DNA of 64,000 nt from Panaeolus papilionaceus (Eukaryota; Basidiomycota; Agaricomycetes; Agaricales): contig JADNRZ010000012.1 in assembly GCA_015501605.1 (NCBI GenBank), positions 992,001 through 1,056,000 on the forward strand, given 5' to 3'. Below are positions 1-11,286 of the stretch, one piece after another. Position 1 is the stretch's first letter. The number at the start of each line of letters is the position of its first letter. Under the pieces are notes generated by a model. That model did no database searches. It worked only from the letters and a program-made list of their open reading frames with translations, and was not told the origin of the DNA. The position numbers and the translations under genes are program-made.

Positions 1-1
1 T

Positions 2-692
2 TCAGGCAACACGAATTGCTTTACTCCAGCAGGAGGAGGACCAAATCCTAATGAATGTCGTGTCATCGCCGATGCACTCCTTTATGCGAGCGAGAACACT
101 GGTATGCAACGTTTAGTTGAGCCAGCACCCTTCAACACCAGCAAATTTTTTCCTTCATCGTTTTAAATTTTTATAAGAAAAGCAGGCTAATCAAAAATTT
201 TAGGCGCGATATTCCCCGTTGGATTGTCCGTAAGTCCAAGCTATCAACAATCCAGCTTAGGCCCTGCTCAGATCAGGGTATTTGTATCACGATCTGACAT
301 GTAACTCACTTCATGCAGCCCAACAACACTATCGTCATGCAATATCGCAGCTGCAAGACCTTTTTCATGAACCAGGACCTCGGTCCTGTTGCGTATTGTC
401 GCTCAGATTGGGTACGTTTATAACACCTTTGTTCGCTCAGTGTGTATGTCAGCAGTCTTATATCGTTTCTACTTGATAGGCATCGTTAGTGAACTGGCTT
501 GCAACCAGCTGCCAGGCCACCCAGAATGCCCATGGCGGAAATTGCGTGGCAAAGGATCAAAGGTGGTTTGTCCAGTTGAGTGTCACTTTTTTATTTATTT
601 ACTCGTCCCAAACTCATTCGTCCCCACTCGAATTTCTCTCTTCTCTCCGTGCCATCGTGTGCTGCCGATCAGAGTCCAGCATATTTGAATGA
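2..692 (+). CDS. small secreted cysteine-containing protein, 3' part (5' end outside window)
   Basis: Four exons can be joined in frame: <2-101, 204-229, 319-411 and 480-692. The joined product runs from SGNTNCF through a NECRVIADALLY stretch, QYRSCKTFF, CRSDW and SCQATQNAHGGNC to DQRWFVQ. Regular cysteines, a Gly/Pro-rich start and aromatic WF near the end give the look of a fungal small secreted protein, loosely like Ecp2/Hce2-type effectors, but I cannot assign a family firmly. The N-terminus and signal peptide lie upstream of the window. After WFVQ the frame stays open to a TGA at 690-692 with low-quality sequence, so the true end may be an unrecognised splice or a lost stop. Exon joins are phase-consistent; function is unknown. 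Confidence 0.6.
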
Positions 693-980
693 CGCTACTG
701 GGGGCTTTCGGAAGATTTAATAATTCATTTGTCAACCACTTTCGTCCCAAGATATGAACACCCTGTGATCTTCAGCTCGCACATATCGTACTTGCACAAG
801 AATTACTCAGAACTTTTCATCCTCGCTAGTCAAACTAGGACTCTTTAGGCTTTATAGCACTTTATCACATCGGTACTTTTCATGGAGGACCTTCTCTAAT
901 ACAAATCGCGTATCACTCCAACATTACACGTCCTCTCCGTTCGGTATACCCGTTATCAAGAAATTCCGCCGGCACCCACA

Positions 981-3900
981 TTACTTCCAGGAGACCGTGG
1001 TAGGCTTGTTCAGATCGATGTTCAGACCAGAAACCACGACCTTCTGCTGCTGTGGGAAATAGGACAAGGTGCCACTCTTCTCGCCGTTGATTAGCAGGGT
1101 TTTTGGCTGGTTCTTAACACCAAGGATTGTCACTTGCTGAAGCTTTTGTGCGATGATATACGAGCCTGAGGAATTAATCTTGACTTGTTGGTTCGTTGCA
1201 GAGAAGGTGACAATACGGCTGGGGCCAGGAGGATTGGAGATGCCGTCGTCAAGATAAGCAGTGCCGAAGGCTTCGCCGCGGGAAGACTGTGAGACAAGCA
1301 GAGAGAAAGGACCTTGACGTGTCTCTTCGATGGTGTATGCCGGTTTCGCGTGCATGAGTATGGCCGATGAGTCCCGAATATGCACATTGATGTGTCCCAG
1401 AGGAGCTTGCAGCGTCGTTGATTCGCCTGGGGAGGAATTTACGACGTCATGGGTATACCAATCCCTCCAGATGACACTTCCTCTGCCAGGGAAAATTCCT
1501 ACAATTGTGGGCAAAATAAGCACTTCCTCGCAGTATAAGTTGCAATACGGAGATAATAAATCACCTGATACAGTTGAAACATTGGGCGCTAGAACGGGTG
1601 TGACTAGTATGTCTGATCCAACCAAAAATTGTGTATCAACATTGAACAACTCGGGTTCATTGGGGAATTCGTAGAACAATGCTCTGACAGGTGGTGTGCC
1701 CTTGGTCGATGAATTGGCGAAGAGTGTGTACTGAAATAATAAGCGTTTGATTAAGTGTCTGATTGGGATATAATAGGTTCATAATCTCTCACCCAGTATG
1801 GTAAAAGTGAGTAGCGGATTGCAATGGCCGTCCTGGATGCGTTTGCTACACTATCCCAACGGTACGGCTCCTGCGATATTGCACCTTTTATGTTGTGATT
1901 ACGGTAAAAGGGGGTAAACGCGGACAGTTGCATCCAGCGATTACAGAGTTCTTCATCAGTATTCCCGTCTAGTGAAAGCGACATCCATCAGAAGTTGGCG
2001 GCAAGAACAAAGGACGAAGATGATCGTGTCAGAATCTAGGGTTGCAACAGTTGAAAATGAGAGGCGTACTAAATCCACAAGTGTCCGCCCCAACGAAGGG
2101 AATTTGGAAGAGCTGGAACTGGAGAACGCCCTATTGATGTGTAAGAACATGAGAGGTGCAAAAACCGAATTTCAACTTAGGACTTACAGCTATATTGAAC
2201 TTAAGGTAGGACCATAAGCTGAAATTATCCCCTAGCTACAATTCGTTGTTCAGAATACCGATTAGCAGCTTATCGCTCATAATTCTGGCAAGAGATCGCG
2301 CACCCAATGACCAGTCCACCTCCCAGCGGAGGGAAATGTTGATCGGCTAATCAAGAAAGGCCGCTTCTTGGGAAGGATATCCTGAACGGCGAGATGTGTA
2401 GCTTTCTCTTCCATCAAACCCCAGAGATTATGGACATCCAGTTCAAGTTGGCCGTCAGCATGTGTTGCATTGGTCGCCAACGCATGGATAGAAAGTCTTC
2501 CATTGCCTATTTAAGACGCAAGATTTGGGTCAGTGTCCAAATGTAAGGGCATATTGAGAGAATTCTACCGTTGTGAATAGCGTATGGGGGAGCATTGACG
2601 TCGATCACAGATTCTTTTCCCGCACCCAGCCCACGCCTATTCAATGTCAAAGTGGACGGGGTGAGTTGACATGTGAAGGTTCCATTGACGGTGATGTTGC
2701 CACTAGGACCAAAGGTTGCAGAGTCGTAACTTCGAGGAGGCAACTTTGTTGTCAGCAAAATACTGGTGTCAAAAATGATCAAAGGTGATAATACCATTCG
2801 GGATAGTCTAGATGGGGTCAAGTCTTGATTTAGAGGAAGAGAAAGAAACATGACACCAGGATCACGTACCCGTTATTGGATTACCAGGTTCACCAGGTAG
2901 AATGAAAGGAACACTGGTGTTTGTGAGATTGGCTCCGGTGCCACTGAAAAAGAAAAACGACCAGCTTCAGAAACGAGTGACATGGGTCCGCGGAAGACGC
3001 CTACGCACCAAGATCCATCGCAGAAGGAGCTGGCTTCATTCATATCGAGCCAGATGCCGGAAAACTCGATCCCGTGTTGGGTCCAGTTACGGAAGGCTTC
3101 TGTCCACCACTGCTGCGTGTTGTTTTGGAACCAGTCTGGAAAAACCTGTCACGAGAGAGATAAGACGCCTGCTATAGGACTAGGACAAGTGGCATGAATC
3201 TACTTGCCGTGTATCCCGGCCAAACTTGTCCAACATACTCAGTTCCGTCGGGATTCTTAATGAAGACGTCGCTGAAAACGTTTCAAAACGGTTAGCGGCG
3301 GTTAGTGGATGAAGGAAGGTAAATCGGGAAATTGCACAGAGATGACTATAGTGACCGGGAAGACAAAGACGCGGGCAAGGATGATCGGCAAACTTACAGT
3401 TCAGTTCCTTTGGTGTATGGATCGTACTAGAGGGGTAAAGTAGCGGTTCAGAACTTTCCGAGCGAGAGCTTAATTTTCCTTGCGCCCAGCAAGTACCCGA
3501 GACCGAAAAAGAGAAGAAAGTCACGTACGTTGTCGGTAGCATTCACTTGCTTCGCGATCGCCGCGTCAACGATTGGGATGTCTGGTGATGAGTGCCATCA
3601 GATCACATGTCCCAGGAAGCATAGCCTCGACGAAAAAGGGGATACTCACAGTGTTGGTTGTTTCCGGTCTGCATGTACATAGTCAGTTTGGGATTCTTAA
3701 TTCTTCATCACGTTTTGACTCGCCAATTCTTGTATGAATTTTCTCATATCGTCGCCAGGAAAACTGACAGGGTCTGTCGTAAAATCTCGTACAGCGTGGT
3801 AGAGATCTATGTCGTTCCACATAACTGTAATATGCGCCCGACGTGAGAGGCCCTCTTAGAGACTGAAAAGACATCTGAAGATCCGTACCCTCCAAAGGAA

Positions 3901-5458
3901 TATTGGCTTCGCGCATGCTAGTCACCTGGTCGCGGACGTCCGCCAGATCTTTGTATCCCCACCTGGAGTAAACGATAAGAAAACGGACAGGTAAATGCTC
4001 CAAAGGAAACCGACAAACCGGCAGAGATGGAAGCCGAACCCCCAGGCAGGTTGCCATGTCGGTAACCCAATGAGTTCACCGTATTGTTCGATGACTGCGT
4101 TCGGAGTGGGACCAGATAAAAAATAGAAATCCAACACTCCTCCGATCATGCGATACTCGATCAGAGATACCTTGGAGTCAGGAGGAGTAAGGAGGAGGAT
4201 GTCACCACCAGCAGCACTGTGGATAAGATTGTTCAGTGTAATCGTGGATTGACGGAAATCGGGGGTTACCTCAGGAGGAAAACACCATGTGACTGAGAGG
4301 TATTCGCCATTGGGTCGAATCGGTGCTCCAGGTAGATAGGATGCGAGCCATATCTGTAGGACAGCGAGATTGAATAGTTCCCGTCAGCATACTGAAATTG
4401 CGCAGTGATGGATGTGATATTGAAAAGAGATGTTAACGCCGTCGCATGATAGCGGCGTGTTGAAAAAAATCATGGAGCACAGAATGTGTGCTCTGTATGA
4501 CTATACGACTTACAGGTTCTCATCGACAGGATCGGCAATATCCCTTGCCCACATCGTTTGTATTGTGCCACCCTGTGGTCCGACATTGCGACGAAATCCG
4601 GAGCTAGCCACCACTTCACCCAGGCCATAAATATTCGTGTCCAACGGTAGGGCAGAGGTAAGCTAGGAAGATAAATTGCATCATGTCAGTAAAACAACAG
4701 TATGGAACGGTTATTTACCTGGAGGTACTGGTCTTCAAAAATTAAAGGGAAACCGTTTAGCGCTGTGGAATTATCAGAAGGTATAACTGCTGCAATGGGT
4801 GTCTTGGGTAAAGAGGCGATTCTTGTGTCAAACAATGGCTCAGCATGAGGCTGAGAGCGTCTAGTAATCCAAAACGAGAATGGAGATGGTTCAAAATTGA
4901 AAACCAAGTCTGAGGTTTGCTTGAAAGATTTCTTTGGAGGTGGTGGTACCTCCACCACGGACTGAGGAATGGTATATTGTTGGTTATTCGTATCAAATAT
5001 ATTCACGTGTAACCTATGAAGATGTGAGTGACCAGGAAAAAAAATAATTAAAAATAGGGCACTGGAATATTAAAAAAGTGATGTAACAGGTACATACCTT
5101 TCATTTGCCTCGTAAGTAACTTGAATTGTAAGATCTGTGATATCCTTTCCAAAGGCATTACAAGCAAGTCCCGCTAAAGTTAAACGTGCGGTTAAGCCAA
5201 TGTTGCTCTCTTTCACGTCAGAAAGCCGATATCCTATTTTAACGTGTCAGCGCAGTTTATCTGAATGTTCTTCCGGAAAGTGGGCGCACCTGAGCAGTTT
5301 GATATATCGCCACTTGGGGTGCTTACTGCCGCGGCGTTTTGGTCGCGGAGACGGTTTAATGCCGATAAAACCATAGGATTTTGATTAAAAGCACTGACAG
5401 AAAGCAGAGAAAATGTTAGAAGTGTCCAGAGGACACCAACTAGCCTCTTGGACACCAT
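981..5458 (-). CDS. secreted glycoside hydrolase family 31 alpha-glucosidase
   Basis: Hydrolyses terminal alpha-linked glucose from malto-oligosaccharides or starch fragments outside the cell. The ATG at 5458 begins a hydrophobic signal peptide ([19 protein letters not shown]). A CSG trefoil-like N-terminal segment follows, then the GH31 landmarks in order: [37 protein letters not shown], and [15 protein letters not shown], whose Asp (codon 3044-3046) is the family nucleophile. Next come [19 protein letters not shown] joined over an intron to LGDNFSLW, and [10 protein letters not shown]. The C-terminus has the usual beta-sandwich ([12 protein letters not shown] to TTVSWK) and a stop at 981-983. 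More than ten short introns interrupt it. An apparent dead end after GHW disappears once an intron ending near 2239 is removed, so the gene looks intact. Family assignment is firm; exact substrate is not. Confidence 0.93.
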
Positions 5459-5514
5459 GATAGTGATATTTGTTGATGAATGGGCGCAGAAAAAGGATCT
5501 TGACGCCTCCTGTT

Positions 5515-5520
5515 CTTATA
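5515..5520 (-). promoter_or_regulatory. TATA-like box of the GH31 gene
   Basis: TATAAG on the minus strand, 57 bp upstream of the GH31 start codon. The position fits a core promoter with a short 5' leader. Assigned by motif and distance only. Confidence 0.45.
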
Positions 5521-6192
5521 AGACGGCACCTCATAATGGTCCCACGAAAACCCCTTTTGTAAATCCCACCAGTAATTTAGCATGATGAAAGAATTCGCGT
5601 ATAACTGAAGCGGGGTGAACATGGGCTAATGAGGCAACATTTTACCCTAAGACGCTCCCAGCTGTAAGTTCCTCGGCGTCAGAGGAGCTTCTTTGCAGGG
5701 TAGACTTGCTTTATTTTTGCGTTGCTCCTCATGAACCGCATGGCTCCAATGAAAACATGAGGGACGGTGGAATAAATTTACATGAATCCTGAATAAATCG
5801 CGTATTTGACGTGAGTAAATGAGCTCAATGTGGGGACAGTTGGGCTTCGTTGTCTAACCTTCTTTTCTATTGTGATAATATGCTCATATATATAGTTCTT
5901 GAGGTGATACGACGGATCTTGTTGTAGCAAAACAGCACTTGCAATGTCATTGATGCAACATCGACGTGGCCATCGTCAAAGGAGTCAAAGGGCTCAACAC
6001 GAAATGTCACGGCGTGACCCGCCTTTGCTGTCAGTCACTTCAGGCCGGAACGCGTTGCGGTGTGGTCACGTAAGTTTGGCAGTTGTTACTGTCAGTGTTG
6101 AGGTCAACCTTGTACTTCATCTTGAACCACAACCACCACAATCACCAACGAAACCTTTTTGACTTCTCACTTGACGCTTCATTCACGCTCTA
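5521..6192. other. divergent intergenic region, GH31 gene / F-box gene
   Basis: Shared upstream region of two divergent genes. It holds the GH31 TATA-like box at its left edge and an AT-rich TATATATA stretch near 5887-5894 that could serve the rightward gene. Short frames inside have no recognisable similarity and none is called. Confidence 0.4.
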
Positions 6193-8512
6193 ATGAGCAG
6201 GGGGAACAGACACTCAATCGAACTGGAGTTGAGGAACGTGGACACTCAACTCGAAATCCTCAAGCAGCGAGACCTAGACTTTCAAGGGATGTTGGATAAT
6301 CTACAGCGAATGAAGGAGGAAAATATCAAGGAAATGCAAGAATTACAGGGCAAAAGGAGCGAACTCATGATCCAGCAGGAGCCGATCAACTGGCTGCCAA
6401 CTGAAGTTCTTACCCAAGTCTTTCTCGCATTCAACGAGCACGACTTCGAGGATATCAATTATCGACCTGCCATGGTTGTATCGCATGTGTGCAAGCGGTG
6501 GCGTGCCATTGCTTTAGCGTCTCAACCCCTCTGGTCGAGAGTACTTCTTCAGGGATTTAGCAAACCGGACCTTATGGCAGAATACTTGTCGCGTTCTGGG
6601 CTTTCGTCACTCCAAGTTGCTTATCGGCGGGATAGCGAAACGCCCACAGAAGCAGAAGTGATCCAGTTTAATTCTTTTCTCTCAGAATTGAAATCATCTT
6701 TCAGCCGAACTAGATCTCTTAGTATCGAGTGCAGCGTCGCGTTACCCTTCGTTTCTCTTGTAGAATCCCTTCAGCAGCATCGAACTGTGTTTCCTCATCT
6801 CCAGACCTTGTCGCTGGCGATCACAACCCCGAACCCCTCTTTTCAGGACACTCCTGTCCTCATTCGGCCAGACGGCAACTCAGCTGCCGCGGATGGATCT
6901 ACTATTAGAGTGGCACGATGGCTAAATAGTCTTCGTCATCTTAAACTTCAGGAAATCCCTTTATTTAACTTCCCATCAAGTTTTTACTCAGCCATTACAT
7001 CCTTGGAACTTTCATATTCGCCAAGGAAAGCGGATCCCTCAGATACAGATTATTTCCTCAAAGCGTCGACTTTGTGCCAATTCCTTGTCGAGACACCGCT
7101 GCTGGAGAACCTAGTAATTGTGAACACGGTGCCTGTATGGGACATTACCCTTCCGATTCGCGACATCTCCCCCGAGTCCCCCGATCAGCCTTCTCGAAGG
7201 AGGTACCCCATCCCGCTCCATCACCTCAAATCCCTGGACTGGACATATCCGCTAGTTGTGGATGTACAGCGCTTCTTGTATCTAATCGACACACCTAAAT
7301 TGGAAAAACTTGATGTCTGGCTCGACGATCAACCCAAACGCCCTGGGACGAGCGCGTCGGGAGGTCACACAGCAGCAGGCGTCGCGGGCCGCAAGATTTG
7401 CAATCTCCCTCACCTTCGTGATTTCAGTTTCCAATGCGCCAACACCGACTCGCTACTTTCGTTACTTCACAAGCTATTTCTCCCGACCCTGGAGAAAGCC
7501 GAGTTTACAAACATCGATCCAAGCGTCCGTAGCGGCGATTCGAGCGAACAAACGAAGCTGCCTGCATTTCCACGTCTGGAGTCCATATTCCGGGATCCGC
7601 GATTGCCCAACCTTACGCATCTCACGCTGTCGCATTATACAATCTTACCAGAAGGCGGAGGTGCAGAAACAATCCTAGGATACATGCCTGCCCTCACTTC
7701 ATTATCCCTCGACTCTTGTCTCGGTGTGGGAAAGCTCGTTGCGGGTTTTCAGGAAAAGGTCGTAGGCTACATCACTAGAGGGGGGACAGTTGGGGTCAAG
7801 GTCGACGACGGACGTGAAAGGGAAAACGCCACGAGGAAAGCCACGAAGCCGAATTTAACTCAACGCACGCGAACACGCAGGATAGTCACTGTTAAATGCT
7901 GTCCTCGACTCGAGGCTTTGTCATTTTGGAACTGCCATGACCTCGAGATCGACAGCCTTCGAGGTGTTATTCGAACTAGGAATGAAGAGGTTATTCCCGT
8001 TGAAGACGGCGTGTCGAATGAAGGATTGGTTGATTCGTCCAAAAGTGAATTGGTGCAGGGACGCAGAGACAAGGTTACGCCAAGTTCCTCTGGTAATGGG
8101 ATGAAGCACGCCCGCAACGGCGACGTCGATGACGGAAAGTCTCGAACTTCACCGACCTCTCCTTCCGTCAGAAAGATAAAGCCCCTGAGGAGACCCCGTC
8201 ACCAAACAACCAAAAGCGTTGATAGTGGTGAGTCTCGTGCCTTTGCCCTGATCACCTTCTATTCGGTCCTTGGTACTCATTCATCCATCATTCAACCTTA
8301 CCTGAATTATAACAGATCAAGACAATGCCCAGACCCTCGTCCCTGAGTCAACCGACTCCCCAGATGCGATGAGTGGCATAGCGCTGAAGCACACTTCCCC
8401 TGCACAAATCATATTTTTGCGCGTGTCGAACTGCAAACTGCTTACGCGCGAGGACGTTCTGGCCTTTCAGGAGTACGACGTACTCGACATCCTCTGGTCT
8501 GGTTCCGATTAA
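6193..8512 (+). CDS. F-box protein with N-terminal coiled coil and LRR-like repeats
   Basis: Probable substrate adaptor of an SCF ubiquitin ligase. Exons 6193-8227 and 8316-8512 join in phase (KSVDS to DQDNAQ), giving about 743 residues. Residues 1-60 are a charged heptad-rich coiled coil (ELRNVDTQLEILKQ). The F-box follows at about 65-115: INWLPTEVLTQVFLAF, then VVSHVCKRWRAIALASQPLW. The remainder has irregular leucine-rich segments (SLRHLKLQEIPLF, NLTHLTLSHYTIL, ALTSLSLDSC) and a basic, Ser-rich linker (about 620-675) before a final LRR-like exon. This layout is the commonest F-box architecture in Agaricomycetes, where the family is greatly expanded. The frame is intact with one predicted intron of 88 bp. 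The degradation target is unknown. Confidence 0.88.
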
Positions 8513-9052
8513 ATACCCCTAATTGCCTAGTCGCATTGCATTAATCTCATTCATCATTGCACGAACTCGTTATGACGGTTATGACAGGATGTTAAATATA
8601 CTTGCCTTCATTCTCCTACCTAGTATGTACTTATGGACGATCCATGGATCTGTCTGCTAGCTATTGCCGATGCATTAGGACCGTCTTGGTTTTAGAAATA
8701 CTTCCGTCTTGCGTGTCAGCATGTGGCTTAGTTATTTTTATCCCTACTTTCTATGTCGTCCAGTACCTTCGCAGAACTTATAACCCGCGATATGTCCCAA
8801 GCTATAAATAAATGTTTTCTCTGCTATTTTTTTTGACCGCGGTAATCATTCATTGAACGCTCCCCAACTCTCTCAGGACGTGTTCCACGACAGGTTAAAT
8901 CCGACGCGAACCAATTGAAACTCAGCAATTAGTACACATACATACTGCCAGATCATAAGATATACATAAACAGCTTGGTCTACCTATGCTATATATAAAA
9001 CAATTTAGGGACCCTGCGGCTTGGGATGTGAATAGAACCTGCCAAAATTTCT
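8513..9052. other. convergent intergenic region
   Basis: 3' ends of the F-box gene and the uridine phosphorylase-like gene face each other here. AT-rich with no gene recognised. A CTATAAATAAATG stretch and a T-run near 8805-8835 may belong to the 3' UTR or polyadenylation signals. Confidence 0.4.
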
Positions 9053-11286
9053 TCAAGCGAGTTCCCATACACTGCCTTCCTCCGGGTGGACTCTCTGTAC
9101 ACACGAAACAAAAAAAGAATCAGCAAGAGAAAGTTTAGGATGTGTTGGGAAGGAAGACGCCGTGTTGCGAGGTAAAGCTACCGGCTCCGCCTTTGACCTT
9201 CTGTCTGTGCTACGCGCTGCTGCGAGATCCAGAGAAAAGACCAAAACCAGAAAGAGTCGAGTAGGAAACATGCAACTACTTACGTCCTGAGTGATCTCCA
9301 AGTGAACCAGAGCTTCTAAGACGCCCTATATCCAGAAAACGATGTCTCACCGTTAGTTGAAATTTGTGGCACACGATAAAAATTTAAACGCCGTCAAGTT
9401 CAGAAGAAGAAACGCAGGTTACACCGGAGTAGAGCGAAATAATGAGAAAATAAAGATCAGGACAAGCGGCGCGTACCTTCGCTGCCCAATTCTCCGCCTC
9501 ATCTACCTGCTCGGGGGTGATAAAATCCTGGGATTTCCGTCCAGCAAATACCATATGAGCCGCGGCTGCCCTGATGACTGACTTCGGTGAAGGCAGTGGG
9601 GTGGTGTTCCCAGTGTAATTGGAATGAACCTTGGGTTGTATGTTAGAATGTGTGGGGTCCCTTTCGGAAGCGCGCTCGACGGTCGGATTAACGGGTGAGG
9701 TGGTCAAAGGGGTGTTCCCTATGCCGGCAACGTGAGTTGTGGTGTCTGCCATTCCTTCGGCAGAGTCTACAGAAGCCACCGGACGGTGGGTCCAGCAGGC
9801 TGCAAGATGAAAGAGATGGAATGTTTCCATCTATTCACGATTGTCAGATATTCGATTCAAACATGAAAACACGCGTTTGGATACAACCAGTCAATTAAGG
9901 GACATAAAGGGATCAAAAATCTATGTACTAACCTCGAGGGTCGCTAGATCTGGAATCGATTCCTCCAACCGTTGAATGAGATTGCCATTATGGTCCGGAA
10001 AAGAGGTTTGTCTGCCTTGCGACGAATAGAAGCTACAATAACAACGAAAGCGACAAAGGGCGGATAACCATCAACAAGGGACGAGGTAGAGTCCAGAAAG
10101 GGAGGCCAAACCTATCAGCTGAGGCGTTCGCGACACCTGCAAGCAACACTGAAGCAGAGTTGGCAGGCTTTGCCACTTCCAACGCTTTGCGAACCTAATT
10201 CCGGTTGTCAGCCGTCGAGTTGGAAAAGGTTTTAGAACCAACGAAATTTGTTGATGGAAGGAAAAAAAAAAACTTGAAACACGAATCAAGGGGACCCCGT
10301 CGATGGCCTTAGAAACGCATTGTTCTGGGAACCAAAGATGGGGGCTCTCGAAGAGTATCTGATCTATCCTATGATGTCGAGACACACTCAGGAGGGTTTA
10401 AGAAGGCGTCGGCTTGGAACCACGACGTTCGGCGCATAAATGATAGCACTACCGCATCAAGTAGTGAAACCAGGTTCCATCGCACGCACCTCTTCAGCCA
10501 ATAATTTATCAGCCCCGGCCTGTCAATACATCCAGAAGGACGGTATTGTGTTGAAAAAGCTAAATCAGCACTGCAGCCAATCGGATTCAAGGACTAACGT
10601 ACAGGTTTGCTAATGTGATATGCAGGTTCGTGTGCCTGCATTGGGTGTGCAAAATCGAAATCCACATTTCGAGTAATCTGGACACTCTTATCGGGCACAA
10701 CAATGCTGCCAACAGGAACTTCCACTAGGGCGCCACATGACCCTAACCTGAAGTGATGAATTTTCAACCGACATTTCGACGAGACGGGGACGCGAATACC
10801 CACCGTATAATGGCCATGTCGCCACTCACACTCTCGCGGATTTCGCGAACAAAAAAATCCATGTTGGGAGTGCCCATTCCGATGCTCACAATCGAAACTG
10901 GTATACCTCTGTAGCACCCGGTGATTGTGAGGAAACCGCGCTCCGAAGATAGTACGAAAGGCTTTGGCCTCTCATCAAGTAGAGCCGCAATCCTGTTTGC
11001 GCGAGATGGCGACCCCACGGTGATCTGGTAATCGGATAAATTAGGGTGTCCAGAACGACCCAGTTCAGTGTTCTTTTATTAATTGTAATAAAGTCCATTA
11101 ACCCTACCACACGATTAGCCACTTCACCTGGCCGTACACCGACGTGGTACACCCGAAGGTCAGCGGTTCTCGGGAAATCTGTAAAGCAGATAGAGAAGAA
11201 GATCAGTGCAAACTTGACTTCAAGCTTTCTCCCCCCACAATGTCTCCTGAATTTGACGTACTGGCATCCGTCAACAAGTCCTTCAT
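9053..11286 (-). CDS. uridine phosphorylase-like nucleoside phosphorylase (PNP_UDP family)
   Basis: Pyrimidine salvage: uridine plus phosphate to uracil and ribose-1-phosphate, in the cytosol. The start at 11286 reads MKDLLTDA and splices in phase to NFPRTADLRVYHVGVRPGEV. Next come ITVGSPSRANRIAALLDE, SIVSIGMGTPNMDFFVREIR, a GSCGALVEVPVGSIVV segment (phosphate/base-binding core of the family), NVDFDFAHP, a short ADKLLAEE exon, then FYSSQGRQTSF and TLEMETFHLFHLAACW (the purine/uridine site glutamates sit in this TLEME motif). The C-terminus is GRKSQDFITPEQ, LEALVHLEITQD and RVHPEEGSVWELA with a stop at 9053-9055. An intron of about 290 bp (near 10199-10489) is long for this locus. A low-complexity Thr/Pro-rich insert of some 70 residues separates AACW from IRAAAAHMVFAGR and is unusual for the family. 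Confidence 0.85.

Noticed and set aside
2277..2480. Possible premature end of the GH31 gene after GHW (frame runs into [12 protein letters not shown])
   Set aside because: Removing a GT..AG intron here restores [12 protein letters not shown], the expected family sequence, so the gene is not broken.
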